Below, one piece after another: positions 38,084 to 46,684 of a DNA stretch of 64,000 nucleotides. The notes under the pieces were generated by a model. The model worked only from the letters and a program-made list of their open reading frames with translations, ran no database searches and was not told the origin of the DNA. The stretch spans positions 2,659,501 to 2,723,500 of the forward strand of contig NZ_CP013023.1 in the NCBI RefSeq assembly GCF_001421015.2, read 5' to 3'. The DNA comes from Paenibacillus bovis (GTDB lineage Bacteria > Bacillota > Bacilli > Paenibacillales > Paenibacillaceae). The first letter of the stretch is position 1. Each line of letters starts with the position of its first letter. Position numbers and translations under genes: made by a program.

Positions 38084-39157
38084 TTACTCGTATCTTTGAA
38101 TAACAGAACTGCGGTTGGAGCTGTCATATACAAAGCCGTAGATATCAAAACCCAGATTACCATAAGCTTTGTCGATATCGCTGGCAATGCTATTCAGTAG
38201 ATTGCGTGTCTGATAGGAAGAAAGAGAGTTCCAATCCGATTTATTTACATAAACACGGAAAACAACGGACTCGTCATCGTCATTGGAGATCTCAATGCTT
38301 AGCTTGATACCTTGATAAGTGCCAAAGTTGTCATTCAGCTGCTTTTGCAGATCGGTGATATTGACAGTAGATCCGAGTACTACTGTACCGCTGCTGTTCG
38401 TTTTGAACGTAATCAGTGTTTTGGAGTTTTTGTTTATTACACTTCCTGTAATATCTGCTCTATCATAAGATCTGTTGTCTCTAATATCATCAGCAATACC
38501 CTGTAGAAGCTTATTGCGATTAGAAGTGGACGTATCGTTCCAGGAATTTTCATTCACTGTAATCGTAACTTTAACTTTGCTGGAACTACCGCTCAGGTCG
38601 ATATCAGCGCCTGTACCTTTGTAATCGCCATATTCGCTATTTAGGTCTTTTTCCAGGCGGGTCATCGTTGTGCTGCTGGAACCACCCTTATCATCGATTT
38701 CGTCATTCAATTTTTCGTTTTCTTTTTTGAGCGTAGCGATCTGGTTGTTCAAATCGGTAATGGATGCATCTTTGGCAGTGATTTGGGAATTGGCAGTCGT
38801 CAGCTGGGTTTGCAGGCTCTGAATTTGTGTATTCAGGGCATCTACAGTCGTCTGAGGAATAGCCGGAGTATTATCTGTGACGCCTACAATTTTGTTGGTA
38901 TTGTCCCAGGTTACTTTTTTGTCAAAGGCGTCTCCCATCATCCGCAGCGGGATGTATGTAGTTCCATTGACCATAAATGGTTCGTAAGCTGGATCAATCG
39001 CTACTTCCTTGCTGTTGTACATAACCTTGATATTGTTATAGGCAGCCTTCAGCTGTTGTGTAGCCTGCGAAGCATAAGTGCTATTGGCAAAAATGCTTCC
39101 GGAAATAGCAAGAGCAGACACGGTGGCAATAATAACGGGCTTTTTGTTAAGTTTCAT
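38084..39157 (-). CDS. Secreted stalk-domain protein with a duplicated C-terminal domain
   Basis: This 357-residue protein begins with a signal peptide (MKLNKKPVIIATVSALAISG, cleavage near residue 29). Residues about 42-95 match the copper amine oxidase N-terminal-like (stalk) domain of Paenibacillus surface proteins (NGTTYIPLRMMGDAF). A coiled coil follows (about 103-155). The C-terminal half is a tandem repeat: residues about 168-252 and 269-354 share L-K-x-L-N, G-x-Y-x-G, W-N and R-N-x-L-L-x-x-I-A-x-D-I. I do not recognise the repeated domain. No catalytic residues are evident, so a cell-surface binding or structural role is inference. AAAAAAAGGAGTT precedes the start. It is the only clear minus-strand gene in the window. 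Confidence 0.85.
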   Translation of the reverse strand: MKLNKKPVIIATVSALAISGSIFANSTYASQATQQLKAAYNNIKVMYNSKEVAIDPAYEPFMVNGTTYIPLRMMGDAFDKKVTWDNTNKIVGVTDNTPAIPQTTVDALNTQIQSLQTQLTTANSQITAKDASITDLNNQIATLKKENEKLNDEIDDKGGSSSTTMTRLEKDLNSEYGDYKGTGADIDLSGSSSKVKVTITVNENSWNDTSTSNRNKLLQGIADDIRDNRSYDRADITGSVINKNSKTLITFKTNSSGTVVLGSTVNITDLQKQLNDNFGTYQGIKLSIEISNDDDESVVFRVYVNKSDWNSLSSYQTRNLLNSIASDIDKAYGNLGFDIYGFVYDSSNRSSVIQRYE

Positions 39158-39531
39158 GTTTGTTCATCTAACTCCTTTTTTTGTGAATTTGGATAGGCCT
39201 TCCCTCGTCTGGTTATCCTATGTATATAGACGCGGCAATTTCATAAATAGTTTCGTGCAATTTCCCCGGAGCACTAATTTTGTAATAACGAAGGCCTATG
39301 TACATTGAAGATTCGATTTTAACATATAAAACCGTATGTAACAAAATCGGCTAGCAGATATGCTGTCAAATTCGAACCGTAGTCATAGATAGAAAAGGCT
39401 TTTTCCGGTACGTAAGACTCAGGAGCGATAGCAGCAGGAGAAGGGATACGGTTTGCTTCTTGTAATAAGGGTAGTATAAAATAGTAAGTACGACAGTTTT
39501 ACCAATTTCGCTCGATAAAGGGGTTTTGACG
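39158..39531. other. Divergent intergenic region between the stalk-domain gene and ymfF
   Basis: These 374 bases carry the start regions of both divergent genes. The + strand promoter is at 39453-39480. I could not fix a convincing promoter for the minus-strand gene: a TTGACA lies at 39364-39369 on the minus strand, but no good -10 is at the right distance. No other gene is visible. Confidence 0.6.
39453..39480 (+). promoter_or_regulatory. Probable promoter of the ymfF-ymfH-ymfI operon
   Basis: TTGCTT (39453-39458) and TATAAA (39475-39480) are separated by 16 bases, about 50 bases before the first gene. Confidence 0.5.
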
Positions 39532-40812
39532 TTGAATACTACAGGATTTGAACGCGGTGAAGTGAATGGAATCCGTGTGCATGTCATGCCGACAACACGC
39601 TTTAAAACATTTGCGGTTTCCCTCTATATGGGCGTACCGCTTGCAGAAGATACTGTAACACCTACAGCGCTGATTCCGTTCATTTTGCGCAGAGGGACAG
39701 AGACCTATCCAGAGACAACCAGCTTCCGTGAAGCGCTGGAGAATATGTATGGAGCCGGCTTTGGATTTGATGTATATAAAAAAGGCGATTACCAGATGGT
39801 ACAGCTGCGGATGGATACAATCAATGATTCGTTTGTTGCGTCGGACGAACCGCTGCTGGCGCGTTCACTTGCTTTCCTGGGAGAGACAGTTACACGTCCC
39901 GTACTGGAAAATAATCGTTTCCGCGACAAGTATGTACAGGCTGAACGCGAAAATGTACGCAAGCGTATGGAAGCGGTCATTGATGACAAAATCCGTTATG
40001 CAGCAGAGCGCTGTATTCAGGAGATGTGCAAGGACGAACCGTATCGTCTAAGCGCGCTCGGCAAAATGGACATACTGGCTCAGCTGGATGGTGCGAGCAT
40101 TTATGAACAATACCAGCAATGGCTCTCCAACAGCAGCATGGATTTGTATATTGTAGGGGATACTACACTGGAAGAAGTGATGCAGCTGGTTAGTCGTCAC
40201 TTCCAGGTGAACCGTTCTGCTCCGGTTATGTACACACCGGCAGTACCACGTCCCGCTGCTTCTGAAGTACGGCAGGTCGTAGAGGAAATGGCAGTAAGTC
40301 AGGGCAAACTGAATATGGGTCTGCGTACACCGATTACGTATAGTGATGAGCGTTATGCAGCTGCGCTCGTAGCAAATGGAGTACTCGGAGGATTTCCTCA
40401 TTCCAAGCTGTTTATGAATGTACGTGAAAAGGAAAGTCTGGCTTATTATGTCGGTTCACGATTTGATCCGTACAAAGGCATTACGACTATTCAATCAGGC
40501 ATCGAATTACAGAATTTTGATAAAGCGCTGGAAATTATTCGTCAGCAGCTTGCCAATCTGCAAGCCGGGGAAATTAGCGAATCCGAGATTTCGCAGACCA
40601 AGGCACTGATCCGCAATGATCTGCTGGAATCCAGAGACTCGGCATACCAGATGATCGCCTATGACTTTAATGGACTGTTTTCCGATAAAGAACGCAGCGT
40701 AGATGAATTGCTGACAGCGATTGAGCATATTACTGCAGACGAGATTCAGGCGGCTTCCAGCGTACTCCAGCTGGATACCATTTACTTTTTGACAGGGCAG
40801 AAGGAGGCGTGA
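39532..40812 (+). CDS. ymfF: M16-like protein lacking the zinc motif (YmfF type)
   Basis: This 426-residue insulinase-fold protein is missing the HxxEH zinc motif: the corresponding region reads FILRRGTETYPETTSFREALENMYGAG, where an active enzyme would have its zinc helix. The C-terminal half keeps the M16 structural pattern, with GFPHSKLFMNVREKESLAYYVGS. It is directly followed by an active M16 partner (ymfH), so the two probably form a heterodimer, with this subunit supplying the substrate-holding R/Y-type half. TTG 39532 is preferred because AAAGGGG at 39518-39523 is eight bases upstream. Confidence 0.88.
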   Translation: MNTTGFERGEVNGIRVHVMPTTRFKTFAVSLYMGVPLAEDTVTPTALIPFILRRGTETYPETTSFREALENMYGAGFGFDVYKKGDYQMVQLRMDTINDSFVASDEPLLARSLAFLGETVTRPVLENNRFRDKYVQAERENVRKRMEAVIDDKIRYAAERCIQEMCKDEPYRLSALGKMDILAQLDGASIYEQYQQWLSNSSMDLYIVGDTTLEEVMQLVSRHFQVNRSAPVMYTPAVPRPAASEVRQVVEEMAVSQGKLNMGLRTPITYSDERYAAALVANGVLGGFPHSKLFMNVREKESLAYYVGSRFDPYKGITTIQSGIELQNFDKALEIIRQQLANLQAGEISESEISQTKALIRNDLLESRDSAYQMIAYDFNGLFSDKERSVDELLTAIEHITADEIQAASSVLQLDTIYFLTGQKEA

Positions 40813-40817
40813 TCAAG

Positions 40818-42101
40818 ATGGAAAGTATTCGCTATGATCGTTTACAGGAAACACTGTACCATGAGAAATTGGATAATGGACTTGAAATATATGTGCTTCC
40901 CAAAGAAGGTTTTCAAAAAACCTATGCTACTTTTGCAACCCGCTATGGTTCAGTAGATAACCATTTCCAGGTAGAAGGGCAGGAAGAAGTCAAGGTACCG
41001 GATGGAATTGCTCACTTTTTGGAACACAAAATGTTTGAGGAGCCGGATGGAGTCGATGTATTCTCCAAGTTCTCCGCTAAGGGCGCATCGGCCAATGCAT
41101 TTACCAGCTTCGACCAGACGGTATATCTGTTTTCCGCTACCGAACAAATTGAAGACAACCTGGATACCCTGCTGAATTATGTGCAGAATCCGTATTTTAC
41201 CAAAGAAAATGTGGATAAAGAAAAAGGGATTATCGGTCAGGAAATCCAGATGTATAACGATAACCCGGACTGGCGTGTGTATTATGGATTGATTGAAGCG
41301 ATGTACCAGAAACACCCGGTTCGGATCGATATTGCCGGTACCATCGAATCTATTAGCGAGATCACCAAAGATACGCTGTATAGCTGTTACAATACGTTTT
41401 ATCATCCGTCCAATATGATGCTGTTTGTAGTCGGAGGTGTAAATCCGGAACAGGTGATTGATCAGGTTCGTCGTAATCAGGCGTCCAAAAATTATGCACC
41501 TCAAGGCCAGATTCACCGTTATTTTGAAGAGGAGCCGACTGCAGTCGGCGAGAAATGGAAAGAGATCAAACTGCCGGTATCCCAGCCCAAATTCCTCATG
41601 GGATTCAAAGAGACGGCTACCGGACTTACCGGAGAAGCCCTGCAGCGCAAAAATCTGGTAACCAAGCTGATGCTGGATTTGCTGCTTGGCAACAGTACGG
41701 CGCTTTATCAGCAGTTGTATGATGAAGATTTGATTTCGGACGATTTTGGTTATGATTATACCGGGACATCGGAATACGCCTACTCCATGATTGGCGGCGA
41801 TACACGCGATCCCAAATTGCTCGTTCAACGCCTCCAGGAAGAGATCGGCAAAGCAGTCGAAACCGGCTTCAGCCAGGAAGCATTTGATCGTTCGTTGCGC
41901 AAACGTATTGGTAATTATCTGCGCCTCCTGAACTCGCCGGAAAGTATTGCTCATGAATTTACACGCAACCGGTTCAAAGACAGTGATTTCTTTGCTATTC
42001 TGCCCATTTATGAATCTCTTACGCTGGAAGATGTCAACCAGCGCCTGCGTGATCATATGAATTGGGAGCAGCTGGCAGTATCGGTGGTTGTCAGTCCATG
42101 A
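40818..42101 (+). CDS. ymfH: M16 zinc peptidase (YmfH type)
   Basis: This 427-residue protein carries the intact inverted zinc motif HFLEH (His66, Glu69, His70) and the downstream ligand in GQEIQMYNDNPDW. Expected partner of the preceding motif-less paralogue. The exact substrate is unknown. ATG 40818 is chosen because GGAGG at 40803-40807 is ten bases upstream; GTG 40809 overlaps the previous stop and is too close. The gene ends by overlapping the start of ymfI by four bases. Confidence 0.9.
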   Translation: MESIRYDRLQETLYHEKLDNGLEIYVLPKEGFQKTYATFATRYGSVDNHFQVEGQEEVKVPDGIAHFLEHKMFEEPDGVDVFSKFSAKGASANAFTSFDQTVYLFSATEQIEDNLDTLLNYVQNPYFTKENVDKEKGIIGQEIQMYNDNPDWRVYYGLIEAMYQKHPVRIDIAGTIESISEITKDTLYSCYNTFYHPSNMMLFVVGGVNPEQVIDQVRRNQASKNYAPQGQIHRYFEEEPTAVGEKWKEIKLPVSQPKFLMGFKETATGLTGEALQRKNLVTKLMLDLLLGNSTALYQQLYDEDLISDDFGYDYTGTSEYAYSMIGGDTRDPKLLVQRLQEEIGKAVETGFSQEAFDRSLRKRIGNYLRLLNSPESIAHEFTRNRFKDSDFFAILPIYESLTLEDVNQRLRDHMNWEQLAVSVVVSP

Positions 42102-42868
42102 GTGAAGAGCGCGCAGGAGATCGCAAGCTCTTTTCCGAAATGACGGTACTCGTAACTGGGGCCAGTCGGGGAATCGGTGCGGCAATTGCCAAAAGATTCG
42201 CTATGGCCGGCATGAATGTGGTCGTTCATTATCGCCATTCGCATGAGCAGGCTAACGAAGTGGCCCGGAGCTGTCTGGAATATGGTGTACGGGTGCTTAC
42301 CCTGTCAGCAGATTTGCGCAGCCGGGACCATATTCACCGTATGCAGGAAAAGCTGGAGCAACATAATATGCAGCCGGATATTCTCGTTAATAACGCAGGT
42401 ATATCCCATTACGGTATGCTGGCTGATATGAGTGAAGATGAATTTGATGAAGTAATTTCCACTAATCTCAAGGCGGTGTTCCTGTGCTCCCAGGTCTTCA
42501 TGCCTTATATGATCCGCCAGCAGTATGGACGAATTATCAATGTATCCAGTATATGGGGGATGACCGGAGCATCTTGTGAAGTGCTGTACTCCGCGAGCAA
42601 AGGTGGCGTGAACGCATTTACCAAAGCCCTTGCCAAAGAGCTGGCTCCGTCGGGTGTGACTGTGAATGCTATCGCGCCTGGAGCAGTGCGCACAGAAATG
42701 ATTGCCCATCTGCAGCAGGATGAATTGCAAATGCTGGAAGAAGACATTCCGGCTGGACGTATTGCAGAGCCGGACGAGATTGCTTCGATGGTGTACTTCC
42801 TGTCATTGCCTGAATCCGGTTATATGACTGGCCAGGTCGTTAGTCCCAATGGAGGTTGGTTGACCTGA
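42098..42868 (+). CDS. ymfI: SDR family oxidoreductase (YmfI type)
   Basis: This 256-residue short-chain dehydrogenase, FabG-like, has TGASRGIGAAIAKRF for NAD(P), NNAGISHYG, and the catalytic Ser-Tyr-Lys set in NVSSIWGMTGASCEVLYSASKGG. The substrate is unknown; FabG-type 3-oxoacyl reduction is the nearest guess. ATG 42098 overlaps the ymfH stop (ATGA), so it is translationally coupled to the two M16 genes, an arrangement conserved in bacilli. Confidence 0.9.
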   Translation: MSEERAGDRKLFSEMTVLVTGASRGIGAAIAKRFAMAGMNVVVHYRHSHEQANEVARSCLEYGVRVLTLSADLRSRDHIHRMQEKLEQHNMQPDILVNNAGISHYGMLADMSEDEFDEVISTNLKAVFLCSQVFMPYMIRQQYGRIINVSSIWGMTGASCEVLYSASKGGVNAFTKALAKELAPSGVTVNAIAPGAVRTEMIAHLQQDELQMLEEDIPAGRIAEPDEIASMVYFLSLPESGYMTGQVVSPNGGWLT

Positions 42869-43208
42869 CGGGTCTTGTTGTTATTAACTTATTCATACCA
42901 GGGAAGCTTCTATCTATTGCATAGAGGCTTCTATGTGTTATCAACCGCAGTAAAGCGCCTGGGAACAGGCATTCGCATTCCAAAGTTGTTACCTTTCGCG
43001 GCTTGCCTTTCTATATCATTTTATATATCATTAACGTGTTAAGGACTTGAAGCTGACAGCAGTATGTGATTCGAAAGAATCAGCTGCTTTTCATGAATAA
43101 ATAAACAATATCATCTTACATGCATGGATTTATCAATCTGATATACATTGCCCGCTGCTGTAATGAATAGATTCATTACAGCAGCGGGAAGAAAGGTTCG
43201 AGGTGAAC
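42869..43208 (+). other. Intergenic region with three hairpins before the DUF3388 gene
   Basis: No gene is visible in about 340 bases. GAAGCTTCTAT (42903-42913) pairs with ATAGAGGCTTC (42921-42931), a possible terminator of ymfI with a weak T-tail. GCAG/CTGC with inner GATTC/GAATC and a GAAA loop at 43059-43087, followed by TTTTC, is a second terminator-like hairpin. A perfect 18-bp inverted repeat at 43151-43188 ends just before the ribosome binding site of the next gene. Confidence 0.65.
43151..43188. repeat. Perfect 18-bp inverted repeat upstream of the DUF3388 gene
   Basis: CCCGCTGCTGTAATGAAT (43151-43168) and its exact reverse complement (43171-43188) are separated by only AG. In RNA it would form a very stable hairpin ending three bases before the GAAAGG ribosome binding site; in DNA it is a long palindrome that could be an operator. 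There is no T-run, so it is not a terminator. Confidence 0.85.
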
Positions 43209-43976
43209 GTGGAATTAAAACAATGGTATTTGGAGTACAGGATACATAAAAACCGTCCTGGATTGCTTGGGGATGTGGCGTCTTTGCTGGGTATGCTCAA
43301 TGTGAATATTCGCACGATTAACGGGGTAGAAGGCAAAACCAGGGGAATGCTGCTGGAATCGGATGACGATGAAAAGATTGTACTGCTTGGTGATATGCTG
43401 GCCAAAGTAACCAATATTACAATAACTGCATTGCGTCAGCCCAAACTGGTCGATATTCTGGCGGTTCGTCATGGCCGTTATATCGAACGTGACTCCGATG
43501 ACAAAAAGACATTCCGATTCACAAGAGAAGAACTTGGTTTACTTGTGGATTTTTTGGGTGAAATATTCAAGCGTGAAGGTAATCAGATTATCGGTCTGCG
43601 CGGAATGCCGCGTGTAGGCAAAACGGAGTCTATTATTGCAGGTAGTGTATGCGCCATGAAACGCTGGACATTCGTCTCCTCGACGCTGCTGAGACAGACA
43701 GTGCGCAGCCAGCTGTCCGAGGAAGAAATGAATGATGCCAATGTATTTATTATTGATGGTATTGTAAGTACCATCCGTTCCAATGAGCGTCATCATGAAC
43801 TGCTGCAAAATATTATGCAGATGCAGAGCACCAAGGTTATTGAGCATCCGGATATTTTTGTCAGAGAGTCGGATTACGACTACAGTGATTTTGATATTAT
43901 TATTGAACTGCGTAACAATCCGGATGAAGAGATCGTCTATGATAAATTCACCGAAAGTTATACGGACGATATTTAA
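43209..43976 (+). CDS. ymfK: DUF3388 family protein (YmfK type)
   Basis: This 255-residue protein of unknown function is conserved in bacilli. The N-terminal part (1 to about 75, WYLEYRIHKNRPGLLGDVASLLGML) looks like an ACT-type ligand-binding domain; the C-terminal part has a P-loop-like GMPRVGKT (132-139) followed by FIIDGIVS, which could be a Walker B strand, so it may be a nucleotide-binding regulator. GTG 43209 gives the start MELKQWY expected from relatives; GTG 43203 is an alternative. It precedes rodZ after 34 bases. Confidence 0.85.
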   Translation: MELKQWYLEYRIHKNRPGLLGDVASLLGMLNVNIRTINGVEGKTRGMLLESDDDEKIVLLGDMLAKVTNITITALRQPKLVDILAVRHGRYIERDSDDKKTFRFTREELGLLVDFLGEIFKREGNQIIGLRGMPRVGKTESIIAGSVCAMKRWTFVSSTLLRQTVRSQLSEEEMNDANVFIIDGIVSTIRSNERHHELLQNIMQMQSTKVIEHPDIFVRESDYDYSDFDIIIELRNNPDEEIVYDKFTESYTDDI

Positions 43977-44010
43977 TAGCTACAAAACAATCTAATCAGG
44001 AGGTAATAGT

Positions 44011-45114
44011 ATGTCAGATCTGGGTCGCCAATTAAGAGACGCCCGCCTTGCTAGAGGTTTATCGCTCGATGATGTACAGGAAATGACAAAAATACGCAAG
44101 CGCTATTTGGAAGCCATCGAAGCGGGTGATTTCAAGGTGCTCCCGGGCAGTTTCTATGTACGGGCTTTTATCAAGACTTATGCAGAGGCTGTAGGGTTAA
44201 ATGCGGATGAATTATTACAGGAGCATCAGGATGCAGTGCCGGAAGCAGAACCGGAACCGGTTATGGAGCCTGTGGTGCAGCAGCGCCGATCGGCGAGACG
44301 TACTGCTTCAACAGGCCGCAGCGGTAAATGGCTGTCGACCGTATTGATGTGGGCATTTCCAATCCTGATTATCGTGCTTGTATGGATCTTTGTTATCAAG
44401 CAAAATGGAGCACCCGATATTGCCGATAATACGACTCCACCGAAACAGCAGCAACCAAGCACAACAACACCTAGTACCACTACACCGCCTTCGCAAAATA
44501 CAGGTCAGCAGCAGCCTGGTGACACTACAGGTACTGAACAGCAGCCATCCGGTACAGGAACCGAGCAGACGCCTGGAGGTACCGAGTCGACTGAAGGTAC
44601 AACGGAAAACGGAACAGAGACTCCGGAAGGTACCAGTACAGATACTTCTGCCAATCCAGTAATTACCGAAGCGGGCAAAGAAGGCCGTAATACCATTTTC
44701 AATGTCAACTATACAGGTACTACACCTTTAAAAGTAAATATCGAAGCAACGGGTCAAAGCTGGCTGGAGGTCTACAAATCGGCCGATACCAGTGGAGAGC
44801 GTCTTTTCTTCAACAATACGGAAAGTGGACAGAGTCTGTCGTATGATCTGACAGACAGCGGTCTGTTTATCAAATCTGGTAATTCACGGGCGACGAATAT
44901 TACAATCAATGGACAGACGATTACCGATGGTAAAGCGACTTCCCGCCTGGTGTTGAAATGGGTCAAAGAAGATGCAGCTTCAGATACTTCAGGCACATCG
45001 ACCGAAGGAACTGACAGCACAGGTACAACAGGAACTACCGAAGGAACAGATAGTACAGGTGCAGCTTCCACAAATACCACCGATACTACGGATTCTTCAA
45101 CAGACGGCAACTGA
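44011..45114 (+). CDS. rodZ: RodZ family cell-shape protein
   Basis: RodZ links the MreB cytoskeleton to the elongation machinery. The 367-residue protein has an N-terminal helix-turn-helix (about 1-70, RDARLARGLSLDDVQEMTKIRKRYLEAIE), a transmembrane helix (about 107-129), a Thr/Pro/Gly/Gln-rich extracellular linker, a DUF4115 domain (about 215-315) and an extra Thr/Ser/Gly/Asp-rich tail. It corresponds to ymfM of B. subtilis. AGGAGG precedes the ATG. The low-complexity tail after DUF4115 is longer than usual. Confidence 0.93.
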   Translation: MSDLGRQLRDARLARGLSLDDVQEMTKIRKRYLEAIEAGDFKVLPGSFYVRAFIKTYAEAVGLNADELLQEHQDAVPEAEPEPVMEPVVQQRRSARRTASTGRSGKWLSTVLMWAFPILIIVLVWIFVIKQNGAPDIADNTTPPKQQQPSTTTPSTTTPPSQNTGQQQPGDTTGTEQQPSGTGTEQTPGGTESTEGTTENGTETPEGTSTDTSANPVITEAGKEGRNTIFNVNYTGTTPLKVNIEATGQSWLEVYKSADTSGERLFFNNTESGQSLSYDLTDSGLFIKSGNSRATNITINGQTITDGKATSRLVLKWVKEDAASDTSGTSTEGTDSTGTTGTTEGTDSTGAASTNTTDTTDSSTDGN

Positions 45115-45124
45115 CTTTGTCAAC

Positions 45125-45168
45125 AAAGGATATCCGCTGTTCTGTTACATGGACAGCGGATATCCTTT
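45125..45168 (+). terminator. Terminator after rodZ
   Basis: AAAGGATATCCGCTGT (45125-45140) and ACAGCGGATATCCTTTT (45153-45169) form a perfect 16-bp stem ending in a T-run. Confidence 0.9.
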
Positions 45169-45259
45169 TCCCATGAAATTGTTCTACACGATACGAAAAC
45201 TACAAAATTGGTTTAATATGAATCAGGTAATCATTTAAAAATGATTGCCATGACAAGAA

Positions 45260-45289
45260 TTAGACTTGCTGCAGAATATCACCTATAAT
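45260..45289 (+). promoter_or_regulatory. Probable promoter of yajQ
   Basis: TTAGAC (45260-45265) and TATAAT (45284-45289) are separated by 18 bases, 26 bases before the yajQ ATG. Confidence 0.5.
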
Positions 45290-45315
45290 TTAATGGATAA
45301 AGAGGGGGAGATAGC

Positions 45316-45807
45316 ATGGCTTCAGAAGCTTCATTTGATATTGTATCCAAACTGGATATGCAGGAGATGACCAATGCCATTAATCAGACGGAAAAGGAAT
45401 TGGCAAGCCGTTATGATTTCAAGGGCAGCAAAAGCAAATTGACGCTGGAAAAGGATACATTGGTATTAATCTCCGATGACGAGTACAAACTCGGAGCACT
45501 GATCGAGATTTTGCAGGCCAAAATGATAAAGCGGGGATTACCTGTTAAAAATATTGAATACGGATCGATTGAATCCGCATCACTGGGAACTGTACGTCAG
45601 CGCTTGAAGCTAAAGCAGGGAATCGATCAAGAAAATGCGAAAAAAATCAATGTCCTGATTCGTGATTCCAAGCTGAAAGTCAAAAGCCAGATTCAGGGAG
45701 AACAGCTGCGTGTAACCGGCAAGAGCAGAGATGATTTGCAAGCTATTATCCAACTGCTGCGCAAAGCGGACCTGTCACTCGATCTGCAATTTACCAATAT
45801 GAAATAA
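45316..45807 (+). CDS. YajQ family nucleotide-binding protein
   Basis: This 163-residue protein contains two ferredoxin-like halves: SFDIVSKLDMQEMTNAINQTEKELASRYDFKGS starts the family hallmark, and RQRLKLKQGIDQENAKKIN opens the second half (motifs shown in part). In some bacteria YajQ binds cyclic di-GMP or tRNA/nucleotides; here only nucleotide binding is a reasonable expectation. AGGGGGAG lies upstream of ATG 45316. It is its own transcription unit between rodZ and pgsA. Confidence 0.9.
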   Translation: MASEASFDIVSKLDMQEMTNAINQTEKELASRYDFKGSKSKLTLEKDTLVLISDDEYKLGALIEILQAKMIKRGLPVKNIEYGSIESASLGTVRQRLKLKQGIDQENAKKINVLIRDSKLKVKSQIQGEQLRVTGKSRDDLQAIIQLLRKADLSLDLQFTNMK

Positions 45808-45935
45808 AGTGGCATGTAACTTAGGGTTACAGAGCTGATGGAGGCTGCAAGTTATATGAAAAACAAGACGGGATCAGGTGCAGTTACATATCAGCCGCTG
45901 AGTATTCAGGCTGTAATCAGTATAGGAGGTGCTCT

Positions 45936-46526
45936 GTGAATCTGCCGAATCGCATAACGCTTGCCCGAATCTGTCTGGTACCGGTCATGATGCTTTTTCT
46001 GCTTATTGATTTTCCGTTCGGTGAAAAAGTTCTCCGGATTGGAAGCACATTCCAGCTGAGCTATAATGATCTGATTGCCGCACTGATCTTTATTATCGCT
46101 GCGAGTACAGACGGCATTGACGGGCATATTGCGCGAAGCCGTAATCTGGTAACCAATCTCGGCAAACTGCTCGATCCTCTGGCAGATAAACTTCTTGTAT
46201 CTGCTGCGCTTATATCGCTGGTCTCTCTGGATAAATGTGCAGCCTGGATGGCGATTATTATTATTTTTCGTGAATTTGCGATTACCGGCCTGCGTCAGAT
46301 TGCCCTGCTTGAAGGAGCAGTTGTAGCAGCCAGCAATTGGGGCAAAGCCAAGACAATTACACAGATTATCGCTATTGTAGCTCTGATGATCAACAACTTC
46401 CCGTTTGCGCTGCTGGGCATTCCTTTTGACCAGATTGCGATCTGGGCAGCCACCCTGATTACCTTGTATTCAGGTATAGATTACTTCCTCAAAAATAAAC
46501 ATCTTATTCACCTATCCAACTCATAA
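45936..46526 (+). CDS. pgsA: CDP-diacylglycerol-glycerol-3-phosphate 3-phosphatidyltransferase
   Basis: PgsA (196 residues) makes phosphatidylglycerol phosphate from CDP-DAG, the product of CdsA encoded at 6048. It is an integral membrane protein with the CDP-alcohol phosphotransferase motif D-G-x2-A-R-x8-G-x3-D-x3-D, seen as DGHIARS, NLGKLLDP and ADK. The N-terminus MNLPNRITLARICLVPVMM is typical. GTG 45936 follows GGAGG. Essential in B. subtilis. Confidence 0.95.
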   Translation: MNLPNRITLARICLVPVMMLFLLIDFPFGEKVLRIGSTFQLSYNDLIAALIFIIAASTDGIDGHIARSRNLVTNLGKLLDPLADKLLVSAALISLVSLDKCAAWMAIIIIFREFAITGLRQIALLEGAVVAASNWGKAKTITQIIAIVALMINNFPFALLGIPFDQIAIWAATLITLYSGIDYFLKNKHLIHLSNS

Positions 46527-46567
46527 AGAATGTTTCTTTATGTAAAAAATGGGTGATATATAAAGAG

Positions 46568-46598
46568 CGGCAATAGGGGATTCTCTATTGCCGTTTTC
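46568..46598 (+). terminator. Terminator after pgsA
   Basis: CGGCAATAG (46568-46576) and CTATTGCCG (46585-46593) form a perfect 9-bp stem with an 8-base loop and a TTTTCT tail. Confidence 0.8.
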
Positions 46599-46684
46599 TA
46601 TGGATACAGCAACTTGGCAAACTATATTTCGCAGTATAGATACATGATTACGCTGCATATGATAAACAAGGGGGAGACAAAACA

